Position numbers and translations under genes: made by a program
Notes under the pieces: generated by a model
The model's database searches: none
What the model saw: only the letters and a program-made list of their open reading frames with translations
What the model was told of the DNA's origin: nothing
Shown here: positions 1 to 12,343 of the stretch, piece by piece
How the letters are laid out: every line of letters starts with the position of its first letter
Numbering within the stretch: position 1 is the stretch's first letter
Source of the DNA: Alviniconcha marisindica
Taxonomy: Eukaryota > Mollusca > Gastropoda > Provannidae
DNA: 64,000 nt
Assembly (NCBI GenBank): GCA_018857735.1
Contig: JABMCL010001460.1
Coordinates: 252,501-316,500, forward strand
Direction: 5' to 3'

Positions 1-2190
1 TCGAGTACTCCTTCTCCACGGTCATATTCCACCCCCCCCCCCCCCCCAGCCGGTACTCCTTCTCCATCGTCTCACCCCACCCCCCTCCTCTCTCACCCCA
101 CCCCCGCCTGCTTCACCCCACCCCCGCCTGCTTCAAGGGCGTCCTAGCTCTGGCCGCACGTGCGCCCTCCCCTCCCCCCCCCCCCCCCACGTCCCCAGAC
201 GGAAATGTGTGTGTCTGAAAGCGATAACGCGATTATCACCAATGACTGTTGTTCCCAATGGAGGGCGCATCGCATTGGTATTGATCTGATCACTGGGTGA
301 ACAACCGGTGGAGTTAGAGGCACATTCCAACGTTGTTGGCGGGGCAAGGTCGGGGGAGGGGCGGGGGGGGGGGTTGCTGAATACGTTCAGGCCACCCTTA
401 AATCATTTCAAGATCTGCTTTTGCCGCCTAAGGTTGGTTGGTGATGGTGAGCTTTTAGTCATGCGAGACAGCGTGCTTTCTTCGGACCAAACTGGTATAC
501 CGGCGCTTACTATCGATTTTCTTGAAGGCCAATATTGACGCGACGCCAATTTAGGACTGACTGACAGAACGTCAGTCAGCAGACAGTCAGCATGCGCAGA
601 CGAGAGAGGTACTCCTCACTTGCGACCTCCGACACCTCAGAATCATTTGCTCTGTCATCGATGACCACATTACGTGGCTTGACAGACCATTCTGCGGAAA
701 ACCAAGGCTGTCGCGTGTCTTAAAAAGTTAAATAATGCAATGAATAGTAATCAATAACTGCAATTTGTTCCGCCAAAGCAATCGATTTACCGAGTCAATG
801 ACAAAACCTACCCAGCTTTGCAAGGGCAAAAACCACGCAACAGTCTTTTTCATAAAATGTATCGCGATGCGGACTGTCCGGCAGCTCTGTCAGTTTTAAT
901 TGAATATCTTGGTGTTTTACGCCCAGTCGTTCTCAGTTTTAAACTGGCTGCAATAAACACTGCCCCTCCAAACAAAAAAGCATATATATATATATATAAT
1001 CTATATATATATATATACAGAGAGAGATGACCGCTGTTATATACAATAATAGTAATAATAAAAATATTTATAAAGTGCAAAATCGTGTCCGTAGACTATT
1101 TTAAGTGCACCCGCACACACGAGTATATTAATTATACAAGACTAAATTTACACACAACACACGAGTATATTTGACTATACAAAACTTAATTTACACACAA
1201 CTTAAACAGAAAAACAGACTTGAGGCGGAGGAAGATAGCAACGTGGAACAGAAAACATGGCATGTTTGGAAAAAAGGTCATTCCGACCTTGACTGTATAG
1301 GGTGTAATTTTTAATGTTTCATTGGTGCTGCTAACTGTGACCTTCGCGGTTGACCGTGCGTAAAATACCAAGTAAACTGTCGTCTCTCGATGAGTCACAC
1401 ATTTCACGATGGTAATTAAGTTTCACCACATTGCCCGCTCTCTCTCTCTCTGTCTGGATCGCACGACCCGGCTCCTGGGGATGGCAACCAAGACTGTGGC
1501 CTCTTGGCCGCAGCCACATTCGTTTGTGGCGAACCCACTTTCGCCCAAGTCAGTCATTCATTCCTGCCAACCAAGAACAATCAAAGACCGGAATGCCCTC
1601 CGCATGGAAGCCATGGAGGCTACTACTCTCGACACATTGGTGTCAAGAGCATCCATGACTCCCCTCTCTCTCTCTCTCCTTTTTTTTTTTTTTTAGCCGA
1701 TCACCCTAAAAGCGACAGAATAATCAAGCAACTGATTGCTGTCGCTAAAAAGGAAGAAGAAGCGGAAGAACCCTTGCTGGCGATCACTATAAATTGCCAT
1801 ATCCCTAACAGCGGGGCTGGTCGAGATGAGCGGAATTAAGCACTTCGGATGTCCAATCAGAGGCATTCTACGTGATCGCTGGCGATTTTTGTTCCAATCA
1901 AGCTATCTTCGTCTGCTTTCTGCGGATACTGACGAGCTTCTGACGTCCGGGGTCGGCAGTCATTCCGTGCCCAAAGCATCCAGGCCGTCTTCCGGAAATT
2001 ATACAATTCCATCAGGAAGCTTCCTTTTACTCTGGTAAAAAGCGAGCGGCGTTGTCGAGACTGGCCGCTGTAACATTAGAATGTTTGATCCGGTGCGTCG
2101 GGAATATTTCAGCTCAGGACTCTGTAGCCTATGTTCCTGGAGGTTTTCGGCTGCAAAAATGTTACAGAGCATCATTCTTCGCCCCGGATG
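1..2190. other. Intergenic, no supported gene
   Basis: C-rich low-complexity sequence fills 31-190, and an AT dinucleotide tract lies at 979-1016. A 42-44 bp unit beginning CACACGAGTATAT is present twice at about 1114-1200. The short open frames have no domain I recognise. One stretch, 1697-1839, opens after a pyrimidine-rich TTTTTTAG and encodes an acidic/lysine-rich peptide; it could be an isolated exon but has no supporting neighbour. Confidence 0.5.
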
Positions 2191-2555
2191 TAGTACATGG
2201 ATGACAGAATATTAATTGGATGATTTTCGATTGTCATCAGTTCTATCATATCGGCATGGATGTCACAGAATATTCATTGGTGATTTCCGTTTGTCACCAG
2301 TTCTGTCAGATCGGCACAGTACGTCAGTGAATCTCACAGAATATCAATTTGGTGATTTCTGTTTGTTGTAAGTTCTATCAGATCAGCAGCACATATGGAT
2401 GTCACAGAATATTGATCTGGTGATTTTCGACTGTCACCAGTTCTGTCAGATCAGCACAGCGACCGCCGTTGCAGTACATGGATATCAAAGAATTTTAACT
2501 GGTGATTTCCGACTCTCGCCAGTTCCGAGTATAGTAATTAGTATCGGATCAGCAG
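2191..2555. repeat. Degenerate tandem repeat, about 70-80 bp unit, five copies
   Basis: Five diverged units each contain GATNTCACAGAATATT, then TGGTGATTTCCG, then GTCACCAGTTCTGTCAGATC. They differ by substitutions and short insertions, so this is an old minisatellite. The open frame across the last two units is incidental. Confidence 0.75.
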
Positions 2556-2828
2556 TGCAAAGGCAAGGAACAGTTTTTTTCTTAAAGTGGCAGCTTTTGC
2601 AACTGTGCACCACCCTTCCGTCCACCCCCTCTCAGCATTGGTGGATTTACTTTCTTCCTTGCCATCATCTGCCAACGAAGACGAAATGGCTGAAACTGAT
2701 CTGTGGGAATTGACCCACTCCGACCAACAACAACAATAACAACAACAGAAAGACTAAAAGAATCTGCATACTGAAAGCATCAGACTCGACCCTGCCAGTG
2801 ATCATTTGCAAGTAAGGATATCAGGGCA

Positions 2829-3069
2829 TTAACCCCTTCACTGCCCCAGCCTGTAAAATTTCCGGGCTGAAAAGTGCAAACATACACTCCTGCAAACAGT
2901 ATAGTTGATTGTCCTGTAACGGATCTACTTTCCATACTGTGCAGTTTCATAGAAGTCCTTTCACTTGCTCATGCAATGGAGGAAAAAAGCCGTAACGGTT
3001 TCAAGTTTGGCACTTTTACTGGTCGTTTCCCGAGTGACGGCGCGGCAAGCATGGCAGTGAAAGGGTTAA
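2829..3069. mobile_element. piggyBac-like MITE with TTAA flanks
   Basis: The left end reads TTAA then CCCCTTCACTGCC (2829-2845). The right end reads GGCAGTGAAAGGG then TTAA (3053-3069), its reverse complement with one mismatch. The 233-bp body has no meaningful coding capacity. A CCCTTT-type terminal repeat beside a TTAA target duplication is the hallmark of piggyBac transposons, so I read this as a non-autonomous piggyBac-type element. A second element of nearly equal length with similar ends lies at 58801-59039. Confidence 0.75.
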
Positions 3070-3466
3070 TGGGGGGGGGGGAGAGTTGGTGTGTATTAAC
3101 TCGCGTCCCTGCCTTTCAGCCAGCGGCATAAGCGGCTGGACGGATCCAGGCCCGGAGAAAGATGTGGAAGCATTGCCGCCTGTTCCATTCAACACTCGCT
3201 TCCGTCTGCTAAGTAATTATGCACAGCCATCAAGTGACATCGATCGTGACTGACTCTCTCTCTCTCTCTTAGCGAGGAATTAGACAGTGGTTCCATATCT
3301 TCACAGCTGCATCTCTGTTGTGAGTGGGTGGGTGTCAGTGTGTGCGTGCGTGCGTGCGTGTGTTGTGTTGTGGTGTGTGTGTGTGTGTGTGTGTGTGTAA
3401 GGGGGGATTTATACAGCGCCTATCTACCACAAGGTAGGACACCATAGCACTTTATAATAACACTAA

Positions 3467-3468
<2 letters not shown>

Positions 3469-3531
<63 letters not shown>
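3469..3531. repeat. (AC)n microsatellite
   Basis: An almost pure AC tract of about 60 bp. A GT-rich tract lies just before it at 3340-3398. Confidence 0.95.
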
Positions 3532-3533
<2 letters not shown>

Positions 3534-3594
3534 GTAAAACTACCATATCCAACTTTATTATGAAAGTATCTTGTCATAAATACAAAAGGAATGC

Positions 3595-3718
3595 GGTTTG
3601 TGGACACTGTCTTGTGACTTTGTCCTTCACAGTTAATGAAACATTAAAACGGTTCTCATCGCTGCCCATCTTAATGCAAGAGTCATTCTGGTAGTGACAG
3701 TGTAGCATTAGGTATAGT
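3595..3718 (+). mobile_element. tRNA-derived SINE, 5'-truncated copy
   Basis: This matches the body of the SINE family at 3785-4113, 8350-8643 and 11863-12162 (GGACACTGTCTTG, CATCTTAATGCAAGAGTCAT, GACAGTGTAGC) but lacks the tRNA-like head. It lies in opposite orientation 66 bp from the next copy, so the two form an inverted pair. Confidence 0.7.
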
Positions 3719-3784
3719 CTCCGCGGCACCTGCTGCGTAGAATAGTTGCTGTCATTTCAGTGTGGCAGCCAACGCCAAGTAAGT

Positions 3785-4113
3785 GAACGTGGTGCTTAAC
3801 GTCCACAGAAGCCACAAGGCTTATTAGGGACGGGGAGAAGGGGGGGAAGGGGGTATCGGTGGTGGAAGAGGGAGATTATAAGCGTATTGCTACATTGTCA
3901 CCACCAGAATGATTCCTGCATTAAGATGGGCAGCGATGAGAGCCACTTTAACGTTCCATGAATAATTTTATTGTGAGGGACAAAGTCACAATTAAGACAG
4001 TCTCCACAAACCACAACCTTTCTAAAAAGAAAGGAGAGCCGAAGCGGTATCGAACCGAGGTCCTTCTGCTTACCGGCCTGACCTAACGCATTACCGCTAG
4101 GCCAAACCGGCTC
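3785..4113 (-). mobile_element. tRNA-derived SINE, near full length
   Basis: Read on the minus strand from 4113, the element starts with a tRNA-like head: A-box-like TGGCCTAGCGG, then B-box-like GGTTCGATACC about 45 bp on. A body conserved between copies follows (CACAATTAATG-like segment, CATCTTAATGCAGGAGTCAT, TGACA segment), ending in a G/C-rich stretch and a tail near GTGCTTAACGTCC. The internal promoter boxes indicate a Pol III SINE. The head resembles a tRNA, but I cannot assign the isoacceptor. Confidence 0.8.
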
Positions 4114-4835
4114 ACAACGCTAACTGGTGTAGCTGCACTGAGTATTATTTGTATGCAGTTCCAGTGGGAATCAAGCAGCTTCACGCTGAGTAACCACGGT
4201 CAGCGACATGTAGGTTTTGCACTTACTGATAAGCTGGGTGTATCACGAGGAAAGCCAGAGATAAGGGATAGCCCGTCCCGTTTATTTTACGGGCGTTAGA
4301 AGAAGGCTTATGTAAGAAAAAAGAGCCCTAAAAGAAGCACGCAAAAAAGAAAAGCAGCCCTTCGAAGTGCTAAAAGGAACACAACCATAAACAAGAGGAC
4401 CAGAAAGATCAGCTCGACGGATGAAGGCCTTAAAGGAACTCTCCTTCGGCGGCTAAACTTCTCGTGTGCTTAGAGGAGGTTAAACGAACATGATCAGCGT
4501 TAAAAGTTTTGTGATTGAACGTGCCGTTGATTTTATAACGATTTTAGAAGAGGACTTTCCCAGACAGTGTTACTAACATTGTTTTCACGAGCTCTTTCCC
4601 GCGTTTCAGTATGACATCATTGATAGGATACCGGAACTTCTCAGTTTGTGTACATGTCATGTATACATTATTTTTGTCAATGTTTATTTTTTAGATCTGG
4701 ACAGTCTGTGTAAAATAGTTTCATTTTCCTAACGTTTTCATAGGGAACAGCACACAAAAATCGGATATAAATTGATAGTGTTTGAAACTGCCAAGACGAA
4801 TAAAGAAATGATGTCTAGCGTTCTTTCGAACATTT

Positions 4836-5622
4836 TAGGGTGGCCTGGGGGAAATTTATCCAAACAGGTACGTTTGATTCACATGCACGCTACGCACGAT
4901 TCGGTCACACTGGCTCAACCAACACAAGCTCACTGTGGTTTGTAGACACCTTCGACAAATCGCAAACTAGTATACAACACAACTACCCGTGCGATTTCAT
5001 GAATGTGAAAGAAAACGTTCTTTTTCTGAGGAATGAGTGAACAACTACTGGTGAGGATGACAAAACTGATAGAACTGATCTAGGGAAATGTATTCACCTA
5101 TATGACGAAACACAAGGAAACACAAGCGCTTTCGACAAAAAATTGTCTTCGTCAGGTGCAACAAAAATAGATAATAATAAAAGAAGAAGGAAGCAAAGAA
5201 GACAAGACAAGAAGAAGCTGATGTAAAACATTTTTGTTAAGAATGGATACGCAGATTTAAAACGACGGCATCAAAATGACGAAAATTAGGAAGATTTTTA
5301 AGTGGGCAAATCGTGGCAAACACTGAACTTCCAAGATCTGCCAACAGTATGTCGGTCCTTGCTTTTCGTACAAACCACACTATGGGTTTGCCAAGCGAAT
5401 AGCAAGGCTCCCAAAGTAGAACAGGTTTTCCCATACGCTACTTGTAACAATTACTCGTTTGTTATTTTGTTTATGGACTGATCCATTATAAAGCTGATGT
5501 TACAGTTTGGAAAAGTTCAATTGTAGGGGTTGATGCGTAGTATTGAGTACAGTTCACAAGGTGTTTGGGTGGCCGAAGTTCCCCAACCAAGCGAGTGGGC
5601 GAATTTCCCCCATGCCACCCTA
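4836..5622. mobile_element. Candidate TA-flanked inverted-repeat element (MITE)
   Basis: GGGTGGCCTGGGGGAAATT at 4838 is matched by its inverted copy (GGGTGGCATGGGGGAAATT on the minus strand) ending at 5620. Both ends are flanked by TA. The repeat is about 19 bp with one mismatch and the body is 783 bp with no transposase-like frame. A TA duplication suggests the Tc1/mariner superfamily, but the ends are not a signature I recognise. A fortuitous short inverted repeat remains possible. Confidence 0.5.
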
Positions 5623-8349
5623 TGTGTTTGGCTCAGTAAAATGATGGCAAATCATTTTGACGTCATTACGATATCAATAATTGACTCAAGATTATAGAAA
5701 GGAGAAGGAAGATTCGAAGGAAACAATGGCTCTAGAAGTAGTTACTGATGGCAAGGATGACAAAACTGAACAGAATGACTAGGAATATGGACACAACAAG
5801 AGAACACGGGACGCGACATGTGTTTGTTTTGTGTGCCGCCTTCTTTTGTGTTAATAGATAATAAATACATTCTTTCATGTGCTATTATAAGGAGCAAATA
5901 GCAGTTGAACGAAAGCAACGAAGAACTGAGAATGAAACAGTGGTGTTTATATCTTCATAGTTCTTTTCCATTTTTTTCAAGATTATGCAATCAAACAGAG
6001 ATAATTTGGAGTTACTACCATTTATCTCGGAGGACCAAAAGAAGAAGAAAAGAACGTTTAGCTCGACTGGCAAGAGACCGACAACGTAGATACAGGTCGT
6101 GGCTGGTAAACCTGGGTGAAGAGGTGGAGAGAGCGGTGCACAAGGTTGGACGTCTGCAATAGGAAACTGGTTTTACTGGACAAATAAAAGAAAAGGTTCC
6201 TCATACTTCTTTTATGATTGATAGGAGTAGTCTACCGGAACCATACGTTTAAATATTCTACTAAGTACTACCTGTTTGCGTAAGTGTGTGTTTCTGGCGT
6301 TCCCCGCCGGTAGGTTTTTCTTTTGTTTTCATTTTTATTATTATGGTGTTTAAAATATGTCCCGTAGTAGCATCCGGTCAACAAGCTGAGAAAGAATTGT
6401 CACCCAACACTCTGCACCTCGGTCCATCGCCGAGCATTATTAGTAAACGACAGCTACAGGTGAGTGAAGTACACATAGCACGATTAGAAGATTTATTCAA
6501 AGAAAGACATAACATTATTCACACAATCATCAGTTAAGTCGCCCGACAAATTATTAGGCCTGAGAAGATTACGTGCATGAGACAACGCCATTGTCAATTG
6601 TTTGTAGGCCGAGTCTACAAAACCTTATGTAAAACAACATAATGTAATTACGTAATAGCATTCCGTAAATAGCTGCACTCGGGGGAGATCCCCAATCTAT
6701 TTTTAGACCACTACAGTTATTCTTAAATTGCCGGATTTCAACAGGACCAAAGCAGAAATTAATGCTGCATAATAATCGCACATAAAACAATAAAAATTCA
6801 TGCAAAAAAATAGTTTTTTAGCCAAATCTGCGTGGGTCAGTCCCTTTAAAAACAAATTTAAAGTAAATGAATAATAATAGCGGCTGAAAAAGCACTCAGG
6901 ACAGTAAGTAAATTGTTTTTTTTACGCCCAGTCAACCAGTGCGGTTATATCAGGGCGACACTCAGGACAGATGAAGGAGCCACACTGAGTGCTGACAAGA
7001 ACAGAACCGCTAAGAAGAGAGACTCAGAGGACGAGGCCGTAACACAGACAAGCGGCGTCTTTGCAAAACGGGTCGTTTTTCTTACGGGGAACCACCACGG
7101 ACCCCTCCCCTTGAGGGAAGTAATTCACTCCACCGACGAATTACACCACCGACGAAACAATAGTGTGGGGAGACACTTGGGGGATCTCGAGTCTGTTTAC
7201 GATTACGAGTGAAATCACACTACCACAGGCTGACACGTGTGACCTACTCCCAGAAAACCACCAGAAGACAGGAGCCATGGGAGATGTCAAAAAGAATAAA
7301 AACCACACAGAAGCAGAGCTTGATGGAAGAAGACGTCAGAAAACTCGTGAAAAAGAAGCACTGAGAACATAATGGAGGAGCCATACTAAGTACCAAAATG
7401 AACAGTACTACTAAGAAATACTTCTTACAAAAGTTTTATACCTGCTGGCAGCGGGACCTCATTTTGCAAGACTTTTCAGTGCAAGTGAAGAAAACCTCTG
7501 TAGTTGTGCACTGGATCACATCCAAGGGCCCAGATTTTTTTTAACATTTTTATTTTATTTTTTATAAACATGGATTTCTCTGGTTTTTGCCAGTGGAAGA
7601 GACCTTTAAATCTAAAACTGAACTAACATTCCGTCTGTGGTACCCGGCACCTCAGTTTTATAGTCTCAGTCATAGTCCGGAACTGACTCCTTTCTGTGCG
7701 GCCGGGCATAGTTGCGGCACTTCCAGAATTTGACTCCGCCAGAGAATCTCGAAACAATCTCGAAGCGGGTGCAAAACGTAGCACGTCATCCAAGGAGACG
7801 ATCGGAAATTCCTGGGTCATTTTTTAAACGCCATTTTGGGCCACGAATATCATCAGAATCACTCGAACAGAGTTATATCTAGCGAATGAAGCCAACATTT
7901 GCAACAAAAACTGATTTGATTCAGTCTGTAAATGGGCGAGTCCTCAGTACGCGATCGATTGCTTTGCCGACATCAGCACTCATGAAGCGTGCACGGTTAC
8001 TCAGAAACTAGATCTAGATCAAATGTCTGAAAGGAGCATACGCACACTGAAGGACACAAATATGACAAAACTCATTTTCTGTCGCAAATTTTGGGCTTTA
8101 GTTCACTTCGTATGATCCTGTGTGGATGATTCTGATGATAATTATTTGTAACCTAAAATTGCGGATAAAATGTCCCAGGAATTTCCCACCTCCTTGGATA
8201 TCACCACGCTCTCCACCCACTCTCCCCGCTTTCCTGGCAGACGACACTCGACAGGGACAAAAAAGCGGAAATAAGCGACTGTATCCCCGACAGCACAGCT
8301 GACAGAACCTGAGAGACTGTGGAACCCCGTCGGATCTTCGCGGTAAATA
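5623..8349. other. Intergenic, transposon debris likely
   Basis: No gene is supported. The segment 5990-6162 encodes an arginine-rich end (RRRKERLARLARDRQRRYR) followed 21 bp after the stop by AATAAA at 6183-6188. The composition resembles Arg-rich N-terminal regions of Helitron helicase proteins, but the match is weak. At 6921-6955 there is a dispersed repeat identical to one at 52205-52239. The segments 6960-7030 and 7370-7420 look like diverged copies of each other. Confidence 0.4.
6921..6955 (+). repeat. Dispersed repeat, CCCAGTCAACC core
   Basis: A 35-bp stretch (TTTACGCCCAGTCAACC then AGTGCGGTTATATCAGGG) is identical to 52205-52239. Diverged versions of the core occur near 912, 9489, 27216, 28632, 47853 and 47926, so this is a dispersed family, perhaps a SINE end. 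Confidence 0.7.
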
Positions 8350-8643
8350 AACATGGTGCTTAACTGCCACAGAAACCATAAGGCTTGTTAGGGACGGGGA
8401 GAAGGGGGGGGGGGGGGGGGCCGATATGGAGGTAGGGGAAGCGGGAAGCGCTACACTGTCACCACCAGAATGACTCCTGCATTAAGATGGGTAGCGACGA
8501 TGCCGGAGAGCCACTGATTTTAATGTTTCATTAATTGTGAGGAACAGTCACAATACAGTGTCCACAGACCACAACTTTTGAAGAGAAAGGCGAGCCGAAG
8601 CGGAATTGAACAGAGGTCCTTCTGCTTACCGCCAAACCGGCTC
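8350..8643 (-). mobile_element. tRNA-derived SINE
   Basis: Third copy of the family, same orientation as 3785-4113 (head at the right end, minus-strand sense). A G homopolymer interrupts it at about 8405-8420. The head is shortened: the A-box region is missing part of the GCCTAACGCATTACC segment seen in the 3.8 kb copy. Confidence 0.75.
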
Positions 8644-9760
8644 ACAATACTACGCGGTTATGCTCTGTCAATGTATTTATTGTCTCCTATAAATAGGCAA
8701 TACTATACAAGCGGCACAACGATAGAACAGCCGGTGACTGACGCTTCACGCACACGTTTTTAGCACGAGGTGTCTTTCACCAGATGAGGCTAATAAGTTC
8801 ACGCGAAGCACTAGCCTATCGTTTGTTTTGGCTCCGGCTTTTCAGCCCGGCTCCTGGCCTCACCTGGCTAAGCGAGCGTTGCCGGGTTTTGTTGTGTCTG
8901 TGTGTTTATCCGTGTTAAAAAAGAAGGCGCAAAAAAGAGCCTAGACTGCACTTTATTAATTTTTCCTGTCAGGCACTCACAACTGTCTTCTTTCCTGACT
9001 GGAAAGTTAAGTCTGTCTTTTAACTTCCTACCCGTAAAGTGTTCGCCGCGGACAAGGCAACAAGACGTGCAGCCCGGATAAAAGTGCAAGGGAGCCAACT
9101 GTCTTTTTACATCACCGTGGAAAGTCTGTCAAGATTTATCGGAAATGCCTTAAAACTGCCATGATGTGGGCTTTAATGTCCTCAGATATCGGGCTAAATA
9201 TTTGGGACAACCGGCAGCCGAGCTTGTCCGCCCCCCCCCCCCCCCCCCCCCCAACTGTTCCAAGTTGATGTGGGCATGAGCATTGTAACTGGTCTTAGTA
9301 GTTGGCTGTTGTTTCACTTAAGTTTCATTTAACTGATTCAAGTCAGGTAGTTTGTACAGTTAAGACTGCATTTTATTAAACTTGTACAAAGTCAAATCAG
9401 TTCAGTTAAATGTCTGTGCGACCTTGGTATACAGATGCCAGGGAAAACAATTTGAGTAAGAGTTAGTAAGTTAGTTGGTGCTCTGAGCCCAGTCAACCAG
9501 GGTTCATTTTGAGAAAGATGAAGAAATTGTGAAAACTGAACATGTATGAAAACAACCAAAAGAAAAGGATTATTCAGGGGTTGTACAAGGTGACGGACAA
9601 TAAGAACTCAACAGAGTTCAGGGAGGTGGGTGTAGCATCACGTTCTAGGTGAGACTCAGCCATGCACTGCATAGGAATAAACAATTTTAATCAGTGCTTC
9701 CATATCTTCTGTTCCTGTTATCCTCTTGTTTTCTTGAATCAGGTTGACCATTGAACACAG

Positions 9761-9761
<1 letters not shown>

Positions 9762-9814
<53 letters not shown>
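9762..9814. repeat. (AT)n microsatellite
   Basis: Pure TA alternation, followed by a short GTGTGTG tract. Confidence 0.95.
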
Positions 9815-9817
<3 letters not shown>

Positions 9818-11177
9818 GTGTGTGTGGAAATAATAAAATAAAGTAATAATCTTAACACAGGTCATCACATCCTGCTGACCTGTTTTTTGTGTTTTTTTGT
9901 GGGTGTTTTTTAAATAATTAAATAATAATAATAATAACATAGTTCAGCAGAGGGTCAACCTGTAGTGTTCATGAGCAGATGAAGCTATTCCACTTAAGTC
10001 ATAAATAAAGACATGTGAACAAGATGCAGCAATGCATCATCATGGAACATCCACAACGGTAATTGCCTGTGCTTAACAATAAAACAGCAAACATTCAAAG
10101 AACCCCACTCTCACAGATATCACTCATACAACTCTTTACTACAGGAGACAAAATGCAACAAATTCATACACAAAAATTAGCATTCATAAGATCAATGCTC
10201 TAATAATAGCCATTACTATATATGTCAATCTGTTTGCAATAAGTTTCACCAACTCTAAATTTACGTTAATTGCAGAAGAGTATGCAAATGTAACAAAAGT
10301 GTTACATGCAAATATACATTTTTGTCTAAAGAGAGACATTGTCATGCCAACATTCCTCCAAGCGGTGGACATGAAAAACAACATAGCTCAACCAAAAACA
10401 GATAAGTGGCTCAGCTCTTCATCTCAATTGTCATCGTTTTTCACCGTTTCTGTTGTTTAAGTGTCATTATGAGTTTGCCTCACCGAGATCAACAACACAG
10501 AGCTTCACAATATTGTGGACTGTGAAAACATCTGTAGCAGAGGAATGTATACCACGATTTTTTTTATCACAAGTGACATAATTATGTGCTGAATATCAGC
10601 ATGATCAGATTGCTTAGCAGTCTAACAAAAATGGAATAATCCACAGATCTGTGTGTACACAAATGTGTCTGTGTGTACGTACACAAATACCACACATGTA
10701 TAAAATAGTATCTGAAGTAAGATCAACACATGTAAAAAATAGTATCAAAAGTGAGATCAACAGGAACAGTCTCTTCAACAACCATGCACTTGTTTAAAAT
10801 TAGTTACCACAGTCAGATGAACTGCTGCAAGAATTGAATTACTACCCAAGAAGGGAAGCTGTCCTGGTCAGAATAACTCATTAAGAAACAATGCATCAGG
10901 CACTTTTGCTGCCAAGGTTGATAACATTTTCAAAACATGCAGCGACAAGTTCGCTTGCATTGTGTTTTCTATCTGTGGCCACCAAGCTGCATAGCACAGC
11001 ATTAATAATCAAATATATGTAAAGCGCAAACCACTAGCACAAAATTACAGCTTGGCCAGCTGTACAGAAATCAAATTTAAACACACACACTGAAATATCA
11101 CAAGTGGAAAATGACAATAAAAATTAAATAAGAGCAATTCAACCCACAAGACACCAAAGTGTGCCCTCCTGCTCGGG

Positions 11178-11243
11178 CACACGCACACACACACACACAC
11201 ATATACATACATGCCTGCACACACACACATGCACCTGCATATA

Positions 11244-11276
<33 letters not shown>
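11178..11276. repeat. (AC)n compound microsatellite
   Basis: AC repeats interrupted by ATACAT and TGCATAT segments. Confidence 0.9.
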
Positions 11277-11277
<1 letters not shown>

Positions 11278-11862
11278 TTCAAGCAGTCAACTAAAAAAAA
11301 TCATTAATAGAGCGCTCACCAAAATCTCTGCCTGAAACAAGCTGCAGAAAATAATAGAGGGTTCTGGACTGCCAATCATCCAAGTGGCTCCAGCCAATCA
11401 GAACATCACAATTAATAATCCACACAAAAAACAGGAAGAATGGTCACCATGTTCGATATTTGATGCTGAACTCGTCACTGGATAGTTGGTTCACAGTGGA
11501 ATGAATTATTGTCACAACAGACTAACTGACACACACAGCTGAAAGAAACACACACAAAAAGCTGGCCGTCAGGAGCTGTCCTCTACAATTTTAAGGTGTG
11601 TCCAGCTCTTTATCATGTGACCACCCTCAGTTCTCTTTTCAGACCATCCTCTGACAGTTCACCCATTACTCTGAGAGACCTCCCTCAGTTCTCTTTTGCA
11701 GAGAAAGGAGAGCCGATTTTTCCAAAGTTATAAGGATCACTTCAAACATGAAACTGATATGTAATAAAAAGCTGCCTGCAAAGAATGATCCTCTCTCCCT
11801 CATTCCGCATGCTCACAGCTTAAGGCCCACAAAAACAAGGATGTTGTTTAAGCCTACACTTT

Positions 11863-12162
11863 GTGTGCCAGTTTGGCCTAGCAGTTAGGCATTAGGCTGG
11901 TAAGCAGAAGGACCTCAGTTTGAACCTGCTTCAGCTTTCCTTTCTCTTCAAAGGTTGTGGCCTGTGGACACTGTCTTGAGACTTTGTCCCTCACAATTAA
12001 TGAAACATTAAAATGGCTCTCATTGCTGCCCATCTTAATGCAGAAGTCATTCTGGCGGTGACAGTGTAGCGATAGGTATATATTCTTCCCTCTTCCCCCA
12101 CTTCCATACCCCCCACCCCCTAATAAGCCTTATGGTTTCAGCGGACATTAAGCACCATGTTT
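11863..12162 (+). mobile_element. tRNA-derived SINE
   Basis: Full-length copy in plus orientation. The head starts at GCCAGTTTGGCCTAGCAG (A box), with a B-box-like AGTTTGAACCTGC about 40 bp on. The conserved body follows and the tail is GCGGACATTAAGCACCATG. It lies 182 bp beyond the ENDOV stop codon on the opposite strand, so it may fall within that gene's 3'UTR. Confidence 0.8.
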
Positions 12163-12343
12163 ACTTTTAAACCTACACTTTAAAAAAGAAAAACATGTTG
12201 GGTAAAACACTGTTTGTCTGGACCTCACATTAACCATTCTCAAAACTGTGCCCCATAATTCCTGACATGGCATAAGTCAAAAAGAGCAGCAAGGCTCATG
12301 CTGCTCCTGTGTCCACACAATGAAAATTGTCCTCCTCCCGGAC

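Larger units (their letters stand above)
8650..11862. other. Intergenic, no supported gene
   Basis: Contains a poly-C run (about 9231-9252), a 50-bp AT dinucleotide array (9762-9814) and an AC-rich compound microsatellite (11178-11276). The short open frames show no recognisable domain. AAGCGCAAACC at about 11020 resembles the AGCGC-rich 3' tails of other repeats here. Confidence 0.5.

Noticed and set aside
1504..1839. 111-residue plus-strand frame, possible exon after TTTTTTAG
   Set aside because: Composition is unremarkable, no donor or partner exon in phase was found and no domain is recognisable.
4036..4113. A functional tRNA gene
   Set aside because: A and B boxes are present, but the segment is the head of a multi-copy SINE and I cannot draw a complete cloverleaf with an acceptor stem.
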